This document shows, in pieces, positions 1-11,870 of a stretch of 64,000 nt of DNA. The stretch covers positions 4,588,001 to 4,652,000 of the forward strand of contig CM066303.1 in NCBI GenBank assembly GCA_033807695.1, written 5' to 3'. Each line of letters starts with the position of its first letter. Positions within the stretch are counted from its first letter, which is position 1. Origin of the DNA: Daedaleopsis sinensis (lineage: Eukaryota > Basidiomycota > Agaricomycetes > Polyporales > Polyporaceae). The notes under the pieces are model-generated. The model had not been told where the DNA came from. It worked only from the letters and a program-made list of their open reading frames with translations, and searched no databases. The position numbers were made by a program, and so were the translations under genes.

Positions 1-1587
1 GAGCTTGAATGCAGCGCAGCGCGTGGATTCGACACTCGCGCCAGCGATCGACAACGTAGACCAGAGATACGTCCGAGACGTCCCCCCGATCCAAGTCAGA
101 TGCGTCGTTCGACGGCATCGCCCAATGGTAACCGACCGCTGTCCTGGAGTGTGACGCATCATGTTGATTCGGACCCTGCGAAGACGATACACGACCGGTC
201 CTGGCGAGTTTCTGACTCCACGTCGTCTAGCACGCCCTCTTGCTCTGGCCAGCATCCACAGCGCACCGCACCGGCAACAATATCGCAGACTCACCCGGAC
301 TTCGTAAGGCTGTCACCTGCACCTCTTGCCTCCCTATCCCACGTCGCGTAGTCCGGCACACTCGCAATTTCCTGAGGTCAACTGGTATTGCTTCCTCGTT
401 GTTGTGCATCCTGCTGACCATCGGGGGTTGATCGGGGGTTGATCGGGGGAGGTCTAGATCCGGAGTGCTCGAGCTGCTGGCACGACTTCCGACGCATGTG
501 CGGGTGCCGGCTAGCGGGAGGGATAACGCGGAGCAGGACGATACCGACGACTGTGACGGTATCATTGAGTAGTTCAAGCCAAGGGTCGAACCCTAACCCT
601 ATGGCACGGATGGTCAGTCGAGGCCTCTCGCTCGTGTACATAACACGTACGCAATTGCCAATGAAGAGGAATAGAGTAGGAAGCGAGCATGGGAGGCCCG
701 AGGGGGATGTGCTTACCTGATTGGAAGGTCAACCTTGCGCAGGAGGATCGTATACGACCAGACATCGAATCCACGGACTGATCATATTGGGTCCGCAAAA
801 CCCATGGCGAGTCGAGGCGTTATTCGCGAGGTCGGAGTAGAGAGGAGGCCACTGCGGGTATGGCCCTTGTCGTCAGCATTCGAAACTTGGGAGCGGAAGT
901 TGGCAGCCATTCAGTAGAGATCCGAGACACACTCCCTATGAGATTCAGCAGCGAGCTCGAAGATGCCGCCTAGCGGCGAGCGTTGTCGAGTAGCTCATCC
1001 AACCAGATTTCAGAATGACGTTGCACTTCCAGCAGCTAAGTCGTGTCGTACCATTCCGCCCCGACAGACAGTAACTCACCTTTAGTCCTGTAGACCAAGT
1101 CCGCCACAGACATTGCGTGGGGCAGATGCGCGCGGAGTTAAGCTCTGCACTGGTAGGCGGAAGAGCTATCGAGCTCATAGACATACTAAGCAACGGCTTG
1201 AGAGATGCGGAGCGTGGCGAGCCCGGGGAAGTTCACAGAGATACGACATGGACCAGGAGAGCATCCAAATCTAGAGTAGAAGCGTGATGCAGAGGGTCAT
1301 TGAATATTGAGAAGTCGTGCTGAACGGTCGACGTCGACTGGAGGGGAGAGAGGGAGGAGGGAGGAGGAGAGGGGATGGCGACCAGAAAAGCGCTCGTAAT
1401 CTCGGCCCGGCGTCTCCGATGTTCGAGTCGCCAGCGTGACCCGGCGGGCAACCTCCTCCGACTTCCTCTTCGACCGTCGTGGACCTCCTCAACTCCCGCT
1501 GCAACAGAGCTGCTGATGCTAAGTATGCACTCTTTAGCCCTATAATCCAGGATCCGCTGCCTCCACAGAGGCAGTCTCCATAGGGTG
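1..1587. other. Gene-free stretch, nothing recognised
   Basis: Only short ORFs in all frames, none with recognisable domains or a convincing exon structure. A telomere-like CCCTAACCCT sits at 591-600. Probably non-coding or decayed sequence. Confidence 0.5.
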
Positions 1588-3892
1588 TTCTGCACGACCC
1601 TTTCGAACTCAACTACCTCAATGATTGTACGTGTGCCACTCGACATTCTCCCACACATTCCGGGCTGAAAGTCACTACCCTTAGACTGGTCATACATCGA
1701 CCTAAGGCATGCCTGACGTCGCGGCTTTCCGAAAATGGCGGTATGTCGGTGCTCATCGCGCTCATTATCGAAGCCGGCGACACAGGAGACTCTGTCGCGC
1801 AAACCATCAGTGAGTGTCTCGCGCTGGTGTAGTAGCATCAGGAAGCTAACCACTCTGCGTCGACGCGACGCGAGCAGATACCCCGGTGATCGCATACTAC
1901 GCGGGCCTCCCGAGCACGTCCCACTACTGGGCGTACAGGACCGTGAACCAGCCGAACGCGGGGAACCCGCCCATGTCCTGGCCGTGCGGCAAGGTCTTGG
2001 GCGGGTCATCCGCACTGAACGGCTTGTACCACGTCCACCCGAACAAGGTCGAGATCGACGCAATGATGCGCCTCGTCGGTGGGGGCGACAAGTGGGACTA
2101 GAACAACTCCTACCGGGGTCTGTAGGCGAGTGAGACGTTTACGCCCCCGACATCGGATATCCAGGCTATCGCGAGCCCCAGTATGATGCTTCGAGCCGCG
2201 GGTTCACGCAAGCTATCCAAGATTGTGAGTCCCGTCCGAATGTTTGATACTTGTGCGAATCACACTCATAGCGACTGTGCAGTTAGTTCACGACGCTCGG
2301 CAACTGGATGTCGACGCTCGTCAACATCGGCGTCTCTGCGACCACGAATGCGTACGGGGGCGAGGCCTGGGGCGCGTTCATCGCGACCAACTCGATCGAC
2401 CCCGCCATCTGGACACGTTTGTACGCGTGCTCGGCGTACATCGACCCTCTCCACCTCGCGACGACCTCGCTGTGCTCCCGAACGCGACGGTCAGCCGCCT
2501 GCTCTTTGACACCTCCAACGCGAACAACCTCACCGCCACGGACGTGGAGTGGGCGGGCAGCGTGGACTCGCCGAGGCAGACTGTCAAAGTCCGGAAGGAG
2601 GTCATTATTTACAGCGGGGCGATGGGCAGCCAAGTTGACCTCCCGGGCGTCGGACAACATCTCCAGGACCATGTCGTACGTGCACTTCTTCCTCTTGCAT
2701 ATTCGCTGTCACTGATGTCAGCCGTAGAGCACTGGGTTGCTCTTCAAGACGAACAGAGACTCTGCCGCGTCTCTGTACGCCTCGAAAGTGGGGGGTAACA
2801 CCCCCCAGTTCCTCTCCTACGTCAACTCCGCGATCGCCTACGTCGGTTCGTGCATCCTCTTCGGGGACAACGGCGCGAGCACGCTCCACCAACAGATCGC
2901 CGACGCGCTCCCCAGCTCGTTCGAGACCCTCGTGCCCAGCACCGTCTTCCCGAGCCTCGTCGGGCATGTGGAGATCCTCCTCCAGCTCACGAGCACCGCA
3001 CCCGACGTCTCGAGCGCGCTCGTCATCCAGGCCGGCCTGCAGCACCCGTACTCGCAGGGCCGGCTGTACATCACCTCTGCAGACCCGTTCACGCAGCCCA
3101 CGCTCGACCCGCGGTACCTTTCGTACCCCACGGACAAGACGATCCTTCGCGCGGGAGATCGCGGGCACGGCGCCGCTCAGCACGGCCGCCGGCGAGGTGG
3201 TCACGCCCGGGAGCGCGGTTCAGACGGGCGCGGACTGGGAGGCGTGGCTCGCGCAGAACATCGGGACGGAGTTCCACCTGTCGTCGACGTGCGCGATGCT
3301 CCCGCGCGAGCAGGGCGGGGTTTCAGATGTGGATCTAAAGGTGTACGGGCTGGGCAACGTGCACGTCGTCAACGCGTCTGTGTTCCCGATATCGGTGGCC
3401 GCTCATGTGAGTTTTGCGAGTTCTTTGGGGCTGTGCACGCGCTGACGGATGGATCTCCTGCAGCTCCAAGCACTTGTGTACGACCTCGCTGAACAGGCTC
3501 CGAAGTTGATTCGAGTCCCGTATAGCGGTAGCTCGGGGTCGAGCTCAGGTTCGAATGGAACCAATACCGGTATCGGCCAGACCGACAACTCGAACAACGG
3601 CGTGATCGCGCTTGCGTCGAGCGGATCGCTCGTTCTGCTCGTCGCGGCCCTGGTCGCTTCAACTCTTTCGCAAGTCAAGTTACCTCGCGGATTCTTCCCT
3701 CGATCTTTGCCCCCCTGCGTCCTCGCGCTATCACCTCCGCTCGACACACAGAGCTCTACTCCTCCCTCTCTTACATCTCCGCATCACTCACCTATCGCTC
3801 GCACTGATTCACTCCCGCCCTTTCGCTCATCCCATTCTCCTTCCGGACGCCGGATATTCAGACTGCTATCATTATACATACATGCACACTAA
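1588..3892 (+). pseudogene. GMC oxidoreductase pseudogene (aryl-alcohol oxidase-like), copy 1
   Basis: FAD-dependent GMC enzymes oxidise alcohols or sugars outside the cell. A decayed FAD-binding region (LIIEAGDTGDS, near 1765-1800) is followed by an intron (GTGAGT at 1811) and an exon from about 1877 with the GMC signature GKVLGGSSALNGLYHV. Later pieces are VDLPGVGQHLQDH (about 2630-2670), a substrate-domain stretch at 2737-3140 and the C-terminal segment EFHLSSTCAML ... VNASVFPISVAAH (3270-3408), then an exon LQALVYDLAEQAPKLIR. The tail is a Gly/Ser/Asn linker plus a hydrophobic segment, suggesting a membrane or GPI anchor. It is broken: in-frame TAG stops at 2098 and 2125, frame shifts near 2445 and 3145, and deletion of the conserved stretch between the GAMGS motif and VDLPG. 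The intron positions remain, so this decayed in place rather than by retroposition. Confidence 0.85.
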
Positions 3893-4159
3893 TGACATCG
3901 CCTACGCACTCACGCGTGTATATCGCAGCCCTGCCTTTGTTTTTCAAATTGCACGCTCTTGCATTGTATCTACCGAACGCCGACAATGGGGAATACCAGA
4001 GCTGTACACTTCGTGTGGCTGCGTTCGATAAAGTTCTGTCAGACTGCAGGGGCGGCTAGATGACCATCGATGGCCACCCGACTACGCTGCAGTCGTCCGA
4101 GTCTGTCTCTCCACTGTTCCGACCTCTCTCGTCCCCGCCTCCCCTACAGCACACTCGAC

Positions 4160-6808
4160 ATGAGTTCCATCATCAATCCTCCTGCACAGAACCCCACAGA
4201 GCATGCCACTCCGGCGGAGCCCTCGACTATCCAGGTGGAGAGCGACATGGTATCTCACAGTGCGCCTTCGCTGCTTTTCGTCAGCCTCATCTATGTCCAT
4301 CCCGTTGTCTCCTTCCCCCGCCCTTTTCCAACGGAGGTCGAGGAGAGCATTATTGATGAGCTACAAGACGACGTCAAGACCCTTCGGATTTGCGCTCTAG
4401 TATGTCGTGCATGGCACCCTCGCAGCGTCGTCCATCTCTTTACAGGGATTCGGCTTGAACTTGACCACGACTCTACTCAGCCCGATGACCTCCGTACCTA
4501 TCTAGTGGACCGTCCTTTTCTCATCAGCAAAGTCTCTTCGATGACCATCTATTCATGTAACCAGCTGAACATTCTATACCCACTGGGACACTTCCGATTA
4601 CCACATCTGCGGAGCCTCAAACTCGTATACTCTCAGAGAAGGACTTTTCACCCCGTGTCCTTTCACCGCAACACTCTTCGTGCCCTCAGAGTCGCATCAC
4701 AACTCGAATATCTACACCTCTCTGACATCAAATTCGACGAATCCATCCATTTCACCAAGCTCATTGACGCTCTCCCTCGTCTTCGTACGCTCCGGTGTGA
4801 ACGGATAGAACTTCCACCTCCAAAGCCAGGACCGGTACAGATAAGACCAAAGCAATCAAATCTCAAGAGTCTTACGGTTAGTATCTTCCACGCGATGTAA
4901 TCGCTACTACTAGTATTGATAGCCACGCTAGGTAGACGACACATCAAATGTGATTATGAGCTTACCGCCGGCAACGGCGCGAGATGTGCTTGAGCATCTC
5001 TCCTTGAGATTTCATTATTCAAGAGGTGAGTGCTTGTGGTAAATTCATAACGTGTATCTTACCTGCTGTTTGAATAGATTGTCTTCCCGCTCTGGCCGAC
5101 ATGCATATCTTGACTGGGTTGCGGACCATTGAGCTTCGAATATCCAGGCAACTTAATGACGATGTGGAGCCGGGCATGATCTCAGACATTAGCGAAAACC
5201 TGCGCAAGATTAGCAACACCTGCTCACACTACATCTTCATTTGGGATGATAATCGTAGCATGAGGAATATGATATACGCGTCAATGATGTCGACATCAGA
5301 ATCCGCCCTCGCTAAAGTCAAGAGTCCTTCACTCCTCAAAGAGAACTTCAATTCCTTTCAGGCTCTACTTCATTCCATCGATGATCTACCATCCAAGGTC
5401 ACTGTTCGCACATCAGAGACGATTAAACGGAACCACCAAGCGTTGTTCGCGGAATTCCTACGTATGGCGGTTCCTCGTTTGGATCACCGAGGCTTATTTG
5501 AGGTGGTCAACTACTCCACACGTGAGTTTCATGCAAGGCTATGTGAACTTCTATATAGTATACTTATATTGACTGACCCTATCGCTATCAATAGTGCACA
5601 ACACACAGGTCACATATGGCCATATGACGGCTGTCCGTCATCTCTCGATCTCTCCTAATGGGCGATGGGTAGCCACTGGCAACTCCTATTTGACGAGCAG
5701 TGTCGCTGTATGGAGACTTTCAAGCCATACCCATGCTTGCGAATGGGCCGTCGACGACTCGGAGAACCCCCATCATGATATTCTTATTTCCTTCTCCCCC
5801 GACAGCCGCTACCTGGTCGCAATGCATCGCGGAAAGGCTGCAGCTATACAAGTGTGCGATCTTACGTCAAACAAATTCCCAGTATGGGCTCTTGATATCT
5901 CACAATTGCCAAGTGTTCTCACTGCTGATGGCCGCCATGACGATTGCATCGCATGGTCCTCTGACGGGTCAAAGCTGTTTGTTGTACAACAGTCTGGATG
6001 GCGGGCATGGGTCGCTGTTTGGGACTTACAGAACAAGGGCTCTCCGGCACAAACCTTTCAACTTCCTCCATCTCCCCCTTCCGATACTCCCCTTACTGCC
6101 GTCCCCCACAGGCCCTGGATCTTGTCCACGTCAATAGGAAGCTACTGCGAGGGGAGTGACTGCTACTGTATCTGGCGTGTGTGGGATCTGGAGCAACAGA
6201 CTTTGCGAGGGGAGCGAGTCTACGGTCATCTATTGCCTCACGCCGGGCAGGATCATGTCTACTCTCGATATCAAGCCCCACCCTATTTTGACTCAACCGG
6301 CACACATCTCCTTCTACCATGGCCGATGCAATGTATCATCTGCGACTTGACCACCTTGACCGCACCGCACAACATCATTCTTGCCGAGTACGAGAGAATG
6401 AAAGGCGGGAAAGAACGTCGGGCCCTAGGAGCAGCACTGTCTACCGATCGCGCCAAAGTCGTCTATGTGTTCAAAGATAGTCAAGTGGCGGTATGGTCGG
6501 TGACAACTGGCGAGTTGCTGTCTCACTATATGCTAAGTGACAGGTCTTCGGCAAGGGATGTAGTGATTGTGGCAATCTCCCCTGACATTCGGCATGTAGC
6601 TCTTGGATATGATACCGGGATCATACGACTATACAGCACTGCAAGTGGATGCAGTACCGGATTCGTCAGAAGACACACAGAGCGCATTACAGTACTCCAG
6701 TTTACTCCAGATGGTACTACACTTTGTTCTGGTCATTCGGACGGTGTTGTATGGTTTACTCACATAGGACACTTGCTGTCGCATTCGCTAGATCGTCCCT
6801 CAACTTAG
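4160..6808 (+). CDS. F-box-like / WD40 repeat fusion protein
   Basis: Four exons, 4160-4876, 4932-5025, 5078-5521 and 5595-6808, with introns of 52-73 bp that keep frame throughout, give 822 residues. The N-terminal part has a basidiomycete F-box-like segment (FPTEVEESIIDELQDD, then TLRICALVCRAW, HLFTGIRLE; residues about 56-96) and a leucine-rich, LRR-like stretch (about 130-235). The last exon encodes about six or seven WD40-type blades, for example ISPNGRWVATG...VAVWRL, FSPDSRYLVAM, IAWSSDGSKLF...VAVWDL and FTPDGTTLCSGHSDGVVWF. F-box proteins recruit substrates to SCF ubiquitin ligases, and WD40 propellers commonly bind the substrate, so a substrate-receptor role is inferred. The fusion rests on phase-compatible splicing at 5521/5595. 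If that junction were not used, these would be two adjacent genes. Start chosen at the first ATG (4160) upstream of the F-box; an extra intron near 4247-4320 is possible. Confidence 0.8.
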
Positions 6809-9800
6809 CGTTAGCAATCATTCGTATCGCTGTTAATATATTCACGACATTCTCGCAGCTGGGCACAGGAAAATTGACGCGAACACGCGCAATGCGATGC
6901 GAGTGCTTCTACATGCCCTCGCAGCTAATACTTCAGCGCGTCCCGGAGAAGGCTCGTCCGCCGAAGCGACGCGACAAGCACACTCGAATCTGTCCCGTCC
7001 ACGCAGTATCCAAGGGCTTGTCCAGCTCGATGGTCACGTATCATCGACCCGGACGAAGGCACGTGTGACGTCGCTCATATGTACGCTCGACGGCTTGGGA
7101 GACCGTCATAGACATAGACAGGAGCAATGTAAGGTCGGGTGCTCGTTTTGATAGCTTGATTCGAACGCCGCTCTTGCGAATTGTCGACACCGGAGTCTCG
7201 CGCGACAGTGGTCAACTCTGAAACGGAGGCATAGAGTAAGCCGGTCGTACAGATACGACGCGCTGCGAGAGGACGTTTACCGAGCCAATCAACACATACG
7301 TGACCCGTTGCTGTCCGCGAGAGTCAGGCGGTTTCTTGTCGGAGAGCTGCTCGCCATCCGGATGAGCAGCAACGTGGAGGACGGAAACCGCGCTGCGTCG
7401 GCCACGCAGGAGATGGATACACAGCGTGAGTGACATCGGTGTTCGGGGGCAGACTGGAGAGCGGACTGACCTCGTCGCCAACCGCGGGCCACGTCCTGCT
7501 ATAGTCAAAGTCGAACCACCGCCACTAACTCGTCGCCGTCGCGCGCGCGCTCTCCCGCTTTCCGTAGGCGGGACCGTCGTGAACAACGCGAACGGTCGGC
7601 TCAGGTCGCCCCGGAGACCCCAGTAGACGGGCTACATCCGCCGGAAAGATGCGTAGACCAGTTAGGGCCTCGCGGGATTGAAGAGTGACTGGCTCGTCCT
7701 TCTCGGCGCGCCGACGCCGGGCGTGCGCATGCGGAGTCGGCCATGCACCCCCGAGACACTGCCAATACCCTGGGTACCGTCAGCCGCGTCGAGCATGGCA
7801 GGGACCTCCCCGCTCGCTTCTGAGAAGAGCGGGAGGTTGGACGAAGTCGGTGCGGTGCGGAGGGGTCCAAGGAGCCCGTCGCGTACGGGTCGGATGACGC
7901 GTCTGGGCGAATGCCAGAGCTATAATTATGCCTGCGGATAAGCATTGTTGTGAGTGTGCGTGTACGCTTTCAAGCGAAATGAACGGCAGAAGAACCTTTG
8001 GGGGCATCCCGGCTCTTCTTCGAAGGCGTTGTACTCGGACGCGTGCCCTCTCCGGGGCAGTCGACGTCGACGACCTCGATTGCGTCCTCGATCTGGCGGG
8101 CAGGTGATGGTCAACCTCAGCACCTGTTTGCGCCGACTTTCAACGCAACGCTGTGAGGGGCGTTCATGGTGATCTGCGATGTGGTGCGATGCCCGTAGCT
8201 GCCAGAAGCGTGTACCGTCAGGATCCGAGGTGAGTGGTTCCAGCGTGCGGTATGGCGGACATGTCGCAGCGCGATTAGACAGAGAAGGCGGGACGTGAGC
8301 ACGTCGGAGGAGAGTCAGACTACTCACACGAGCGGCGCGGGATGAAGTCCGTTCGGGCGTGAACGGTGGGGTCACGTATGCGAGCGTGTGGGGCTTTGCG
8401 TCTAGTACATCGGTACAGTCAGCACACGTGCACGAAAAGTACCCGGCAGAGCACTCACGAAACGTAACTTGCGCCATCGTCGATGCGTGCGGTGCTGTGA
8501 CGGAGGGAGAGGATGTGTGTCGCTGCACGCCTCGTCCCTGTCCGGGGGAAGCGGTCGTCGCGATGAGCACGATATTGATGTAAAGCGCTCCAATAGGGCG
8601 GCGAGATAGAGCCAATGCAGTCATCGTACTGGCACGGTCCTCGCGAACGGCATTCGAGCCGCGTGGGAGGCCGCGTTGGATCATCCAAGTCTGCCCTGAG
8701 ATCGAGCTCAGGGCAAATCGGCTTGGGCCAGTGCTCCTGCCGTTTTGTGATCAACACTTGAGGTCTTTGCGTCCAAGTCCAGCCGAAGACTGTGCGGGAG
8801 AAGGTGCAAAGATAGCATGCAAACGTGGAAGAGACGTGTGCGCGGAAGAGTGAGACATGAACCTATTGTGCTGATTCGAAGTCGTCGTGCGTATGCAATC
8901 GAGGGCGACCGGAGTAGGACTCCTTCAACCGACGTCAGCTCGAACGAGGCACCTCACATGGCATCTCGCGACGCCGCCCAAATTCCATCGAGGGCGGACA
9001 CCACACAGGCGACACACCGTCCTGCGTTTTGGGTGCCCATCCCCATCCCCATCCCCATCGCTTCGACTCGACTCGACCCGCCCCTTCTGCTCGAGGCCCA
9101 GGAGCGCACGGGCAACAGCGAACGAAATCGAAGACTCACCGCCGCGGGTATCCGCTTCGCTCCATCCATCGAGGACTCGCTTCTGCCGAGTCAATGCCTA
9201 TCCACCCACCTACCCCTCCCCGCCCCATGAGCACTGTGCGCAGCTTGCTTCAAGTTCACGCCCCTCGACGCTAACGCGCATCCACGCTCCTTGGCCAGGA
9301 AGTTTCTACATTCTCCGTGACGCGGCACAAGGGAGGCGGGGGCGATGTCCGTCTCCGTCTCCTTCTGGCCGTCTCGAGCGCGAGCACGCTGGTACGTTGT
9401 GGAGCGGGCAAGCGGTGGAGCAGTAGCGGGCCAGCGGTAGAGCAGTAACAGTGCGTGCAGAAGAGTCGTTACCGGAGATCGGAGATCGGAGCTCAGAGCT
9501 GGCTGCAGGCGAGGTGGACGTAGACGCTGATGTGGACGTGCGAGACGGTCGGCTCAGGCTACGCTCCCGCACTTGGACAAGGCGAGGCGAGGTTGGGGGA
9601 TCGAGTCCAACTCGGAGTCCGAGTCCGATGCAGAGTCGAGCCCAAAATGCGTGGGGGAGCCTAGTCCAACCCTAACCCTATGCGGCAGTAAGCCGGGTGA
9701 GTATCCTCTTCTGCGGGATGCTGAACGTGTTGATGGCGGTGCACGACAAAGAGGGACTTGCAGTCCAGAGGACCGGGGATTGGAGCGGGCGAGGAAAGAG

Positions 9801-9929
9801 TTAGGGATATTGTTGCTGTTCTCACCTGCACTGACAGAGAGGTTACGCGACTTGGGCCGTGTACAGCACGCAGTGAAGGTCATAGATGCCGGGAGTGGTA
9901 TTGTCGGGAACATCAGGGTGGAGTGGAAG
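6809..9929. other. Gene-free stretch with a dispersed repeat
   Basis: No ORF here shows recognisable domains or a plausible splice pattern. It contains one arm of a dispersed repeat (6951-7094), a CCCCAT microsatellite near 9037-9059 and a telomere-like CCCTAACCCTA at 9670-9680. Confidence 0.5.
6951..7094 (+). repeat. Dispersed repeat, copy A (partner at 16658-16793)
   Basis: Starts TCCCGGAGAAGGCTCGTCCG and runs through a GCGACGCGACAAGCACA core to a shared CGACCCGGACGAA and GCGTACGCTCGAC-like end. The copy at 16658-16793 is in the same orientation and clearly similar with small substitutions and indels. Origin unknown. Confidence 0.75.
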
Positions 9930-10745
9930 CTAGAGAGAATCCATGGTCAGCACGAGGGTGATCGCGACGACCCGAGAAGCAACAGCTAAGAGATGACTCA
10001 GTACCGGGGCTAGTGCAGACGTCTGGAAGGAGAAGATCACATTCGACAGAGTACACGCGTACTCCAGCGAGACAGATATATGTTTGTCGATTTCGAAGCG
10101 TCGAGAATATATCGATAAACGACGGCCAGTCAAGCACAGACTTCCATCTCGAGCGTGTATTCGAGAGCAGCGGTATGAGGGAGGGCGCAATAGCCCGTGT
10201 CCACAGTGGTACTCGAGGAAGTGCTCATGCCAGCTAAGATAGAGCTTTCGCAACAGTCGCGCCCCGTGCGACCGATAGATACTGTCTGAGAACTGGGGGT
10301 TGTCGTAGCACAAACTTACCTGAATCCACATTCGAAGCTCTCCAGTCCGCTCCAGCCACTCATAGTGCTCGGTGCGCCCGCCGTGTCCCGATCCGAGCAC
10401 GTCCGCGAGGTCTCCAGGGATAAACGTAGTTAAGTGAGTTGGACGTGCGGTCAGGAACCTCGAGTAGACCAGATCAGGATGATGAAGAGAACGCCAAGAC
10501 TCAGCATAGTCCACGGAGTAAAGCTTGGACAGTAGAGAACGGTTCTGAGTGCAGGCCAGGGTCAGCAAGTCGCCGAGTGTGAAAGAAGCAGGTAGAGGGA
10601 GGAGGAGGCGAACGTCACGGAGGATACAAGCGCCCTCCGGATCATTCTGCCACGTGTCGGCCATCGATGCAGACGCCGAGCGGCTCCTCCTCCGACAAGT
10701 CGACGACGACGACAGCATAGATCCAATAGAGCTCAGTCCGCTCAT
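9930..10745 (-). CDS. Hypothetical protein
   Basis: An uninterrupted 271-codon ORF starting at an ATG (10745). Composition is protein-like over the first 145 residues: a Ser/Arg-rich start, then DTWQNDPEGACILRDVRLLL and a Leu-rich stretch. No family was recognised. A strong GTAAGT donor follows WIQ (about 10315), so the true reading frame may splice out there and the later part may be spurious. It lies directly upstream of GMC pseudogene copy 2 in the opposite orientation. Confidence 0.35.
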   Translation of the reverse strand: MSGLSSIGSMLSSSSTCRRRSRSASASMADTWQNDPEGACILRDVRLLLPLPASFTLGDLLTLACTQNRSLLSKLYSVDYAESWRSLHHPDLVYSRFLTARPTHLTTFIPGDLADVLGSGHGGRTEHYEWLERTGELRMWIQVSLCYDNPQFSDSIYRSHGARLLRKLYLSWHEHFLEYHCGHGLLRPPSYRCSRIHARDGSLCLTGRRLSIYSRRFEIDKHISVSLEYACTLSNVIFSFQTSALAPVLSHLLAVASRVVAITLVLTMDSL

Positions 10746-10855
10746 CTACATGTGTTAAGGTCGGTTTAATACTGTAGAAGAGAACGTACCGACTAACATG
10801 ACTTCCACATAGTAGCACACAAGACTGGCAAAACTCTAAGAGTCGGCACGCATCA

Positions 10856-11870
10856 GGGCGTTCTGCACGACTCTTTCGAACTCGCCAACTACCTCATTGT
10901 ACGCGTGTGCGACTCGACACTCTCCGGCTCATTCTCATGGTCACTACTTACCCTTAGACTGGTCATACATCGACCTAACGCATGCCTGACGTCGCGGGTG
11001 TCCGAAAATGGCGGCATGTCGTTGCTCAGCGCTCATCTTCGAAGCCGGCGACACAGGAGACCCCGTCGCGCAAACCACCGGTGAGTGTCTCCCGCTTTAG
11101 GTGTAGTGGCTTCAGGAAGATAACCAAGTACTATGTGTCTCCACGACGCGACCAGACACTCCGGTGATCGCATACTACGCTGGCCTCTCATGCACGTCCC
11201 ACGACTGCGCGTAGTACAGGACCGTGAACCAGCCGAGCGCGGGGAACCGGCCCATGTCCTGGCCGTGCAGCAAGCTCTTGGGCGGGTCTTCCGCGACGAA
11301 CGGCACGTACTACGTCCGCCCGACCAAGATCGAGATCGAAGCCACGTCGCGCCTCGTCGACGGGGGCGACATATGGGCCGGGGACAACTTTTGCCAGGGC
11401 CTACAGGCGAGTGAGACGTCTACGCCCCCGACGTCGGACATCCTCGATATCGCGGTGATCAAGCTTAAGGACGATGCTTCGAGTCGAGAGACGAGCGCGC
11501 CGGTGCCGGGTGCACGCGGGCTATCTTGGAATGTGAGGTTATCCGTGTGTTTGAGATTTGGACGCGTCACGCTGACTCACTCACGGCGATTGCAGTGAGT
11601 TCACGACACTCGTCAACGTAGGCGTCTCGGCGATCACGAATGCGTACGGGGGCGATGCCTGGGACGCGTTCATCGCGACCAACTCGATCAACCCCGCGAA
11701 CTGGACACGTTCGTCCGCGCGCTCGGCGTACATCGACCCTCTCCCACCTCGCTGTGCTCCCAAACGTGACCGTGGCCCGCCTGCTATTCGACACCTCTAA
11801 CGCGAACAACCTCACCGCCACGGCCGTGGAGTGGGCGAGCGGGACGGACTCGCTCTGTCTGCCTTCGTGT
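10856..11870 (+). pseudogene. GMC oxidoreductase pseudogene, copy 2 (truncated)
   Basis: A diverged duplicate of 1588-2570, including non-coding sequence and intron positions. Recognisable pieces: an IFEAGDTGDPVAQT-like FAD region near 11036-11080, an exon from about 11160 with a GKLLGGSSATNG-type signature (11268-11310), and VNVGVSAITNAYGGDAW (about 11610-11660). It lacks the two stops seen at the matching place in copy 1, but has a frame shift near 11745 and ends abruptly around 11870 where it joins unrelated sequence. The whole C-terminal half is missing, so it cannot make an enzyme. Confidence 0.8.

Noticed and set aside
7140..7230. tRNA-like GATTCGAACG box
   Set aside because: No acceptor or anticodon stem can be formed around it.
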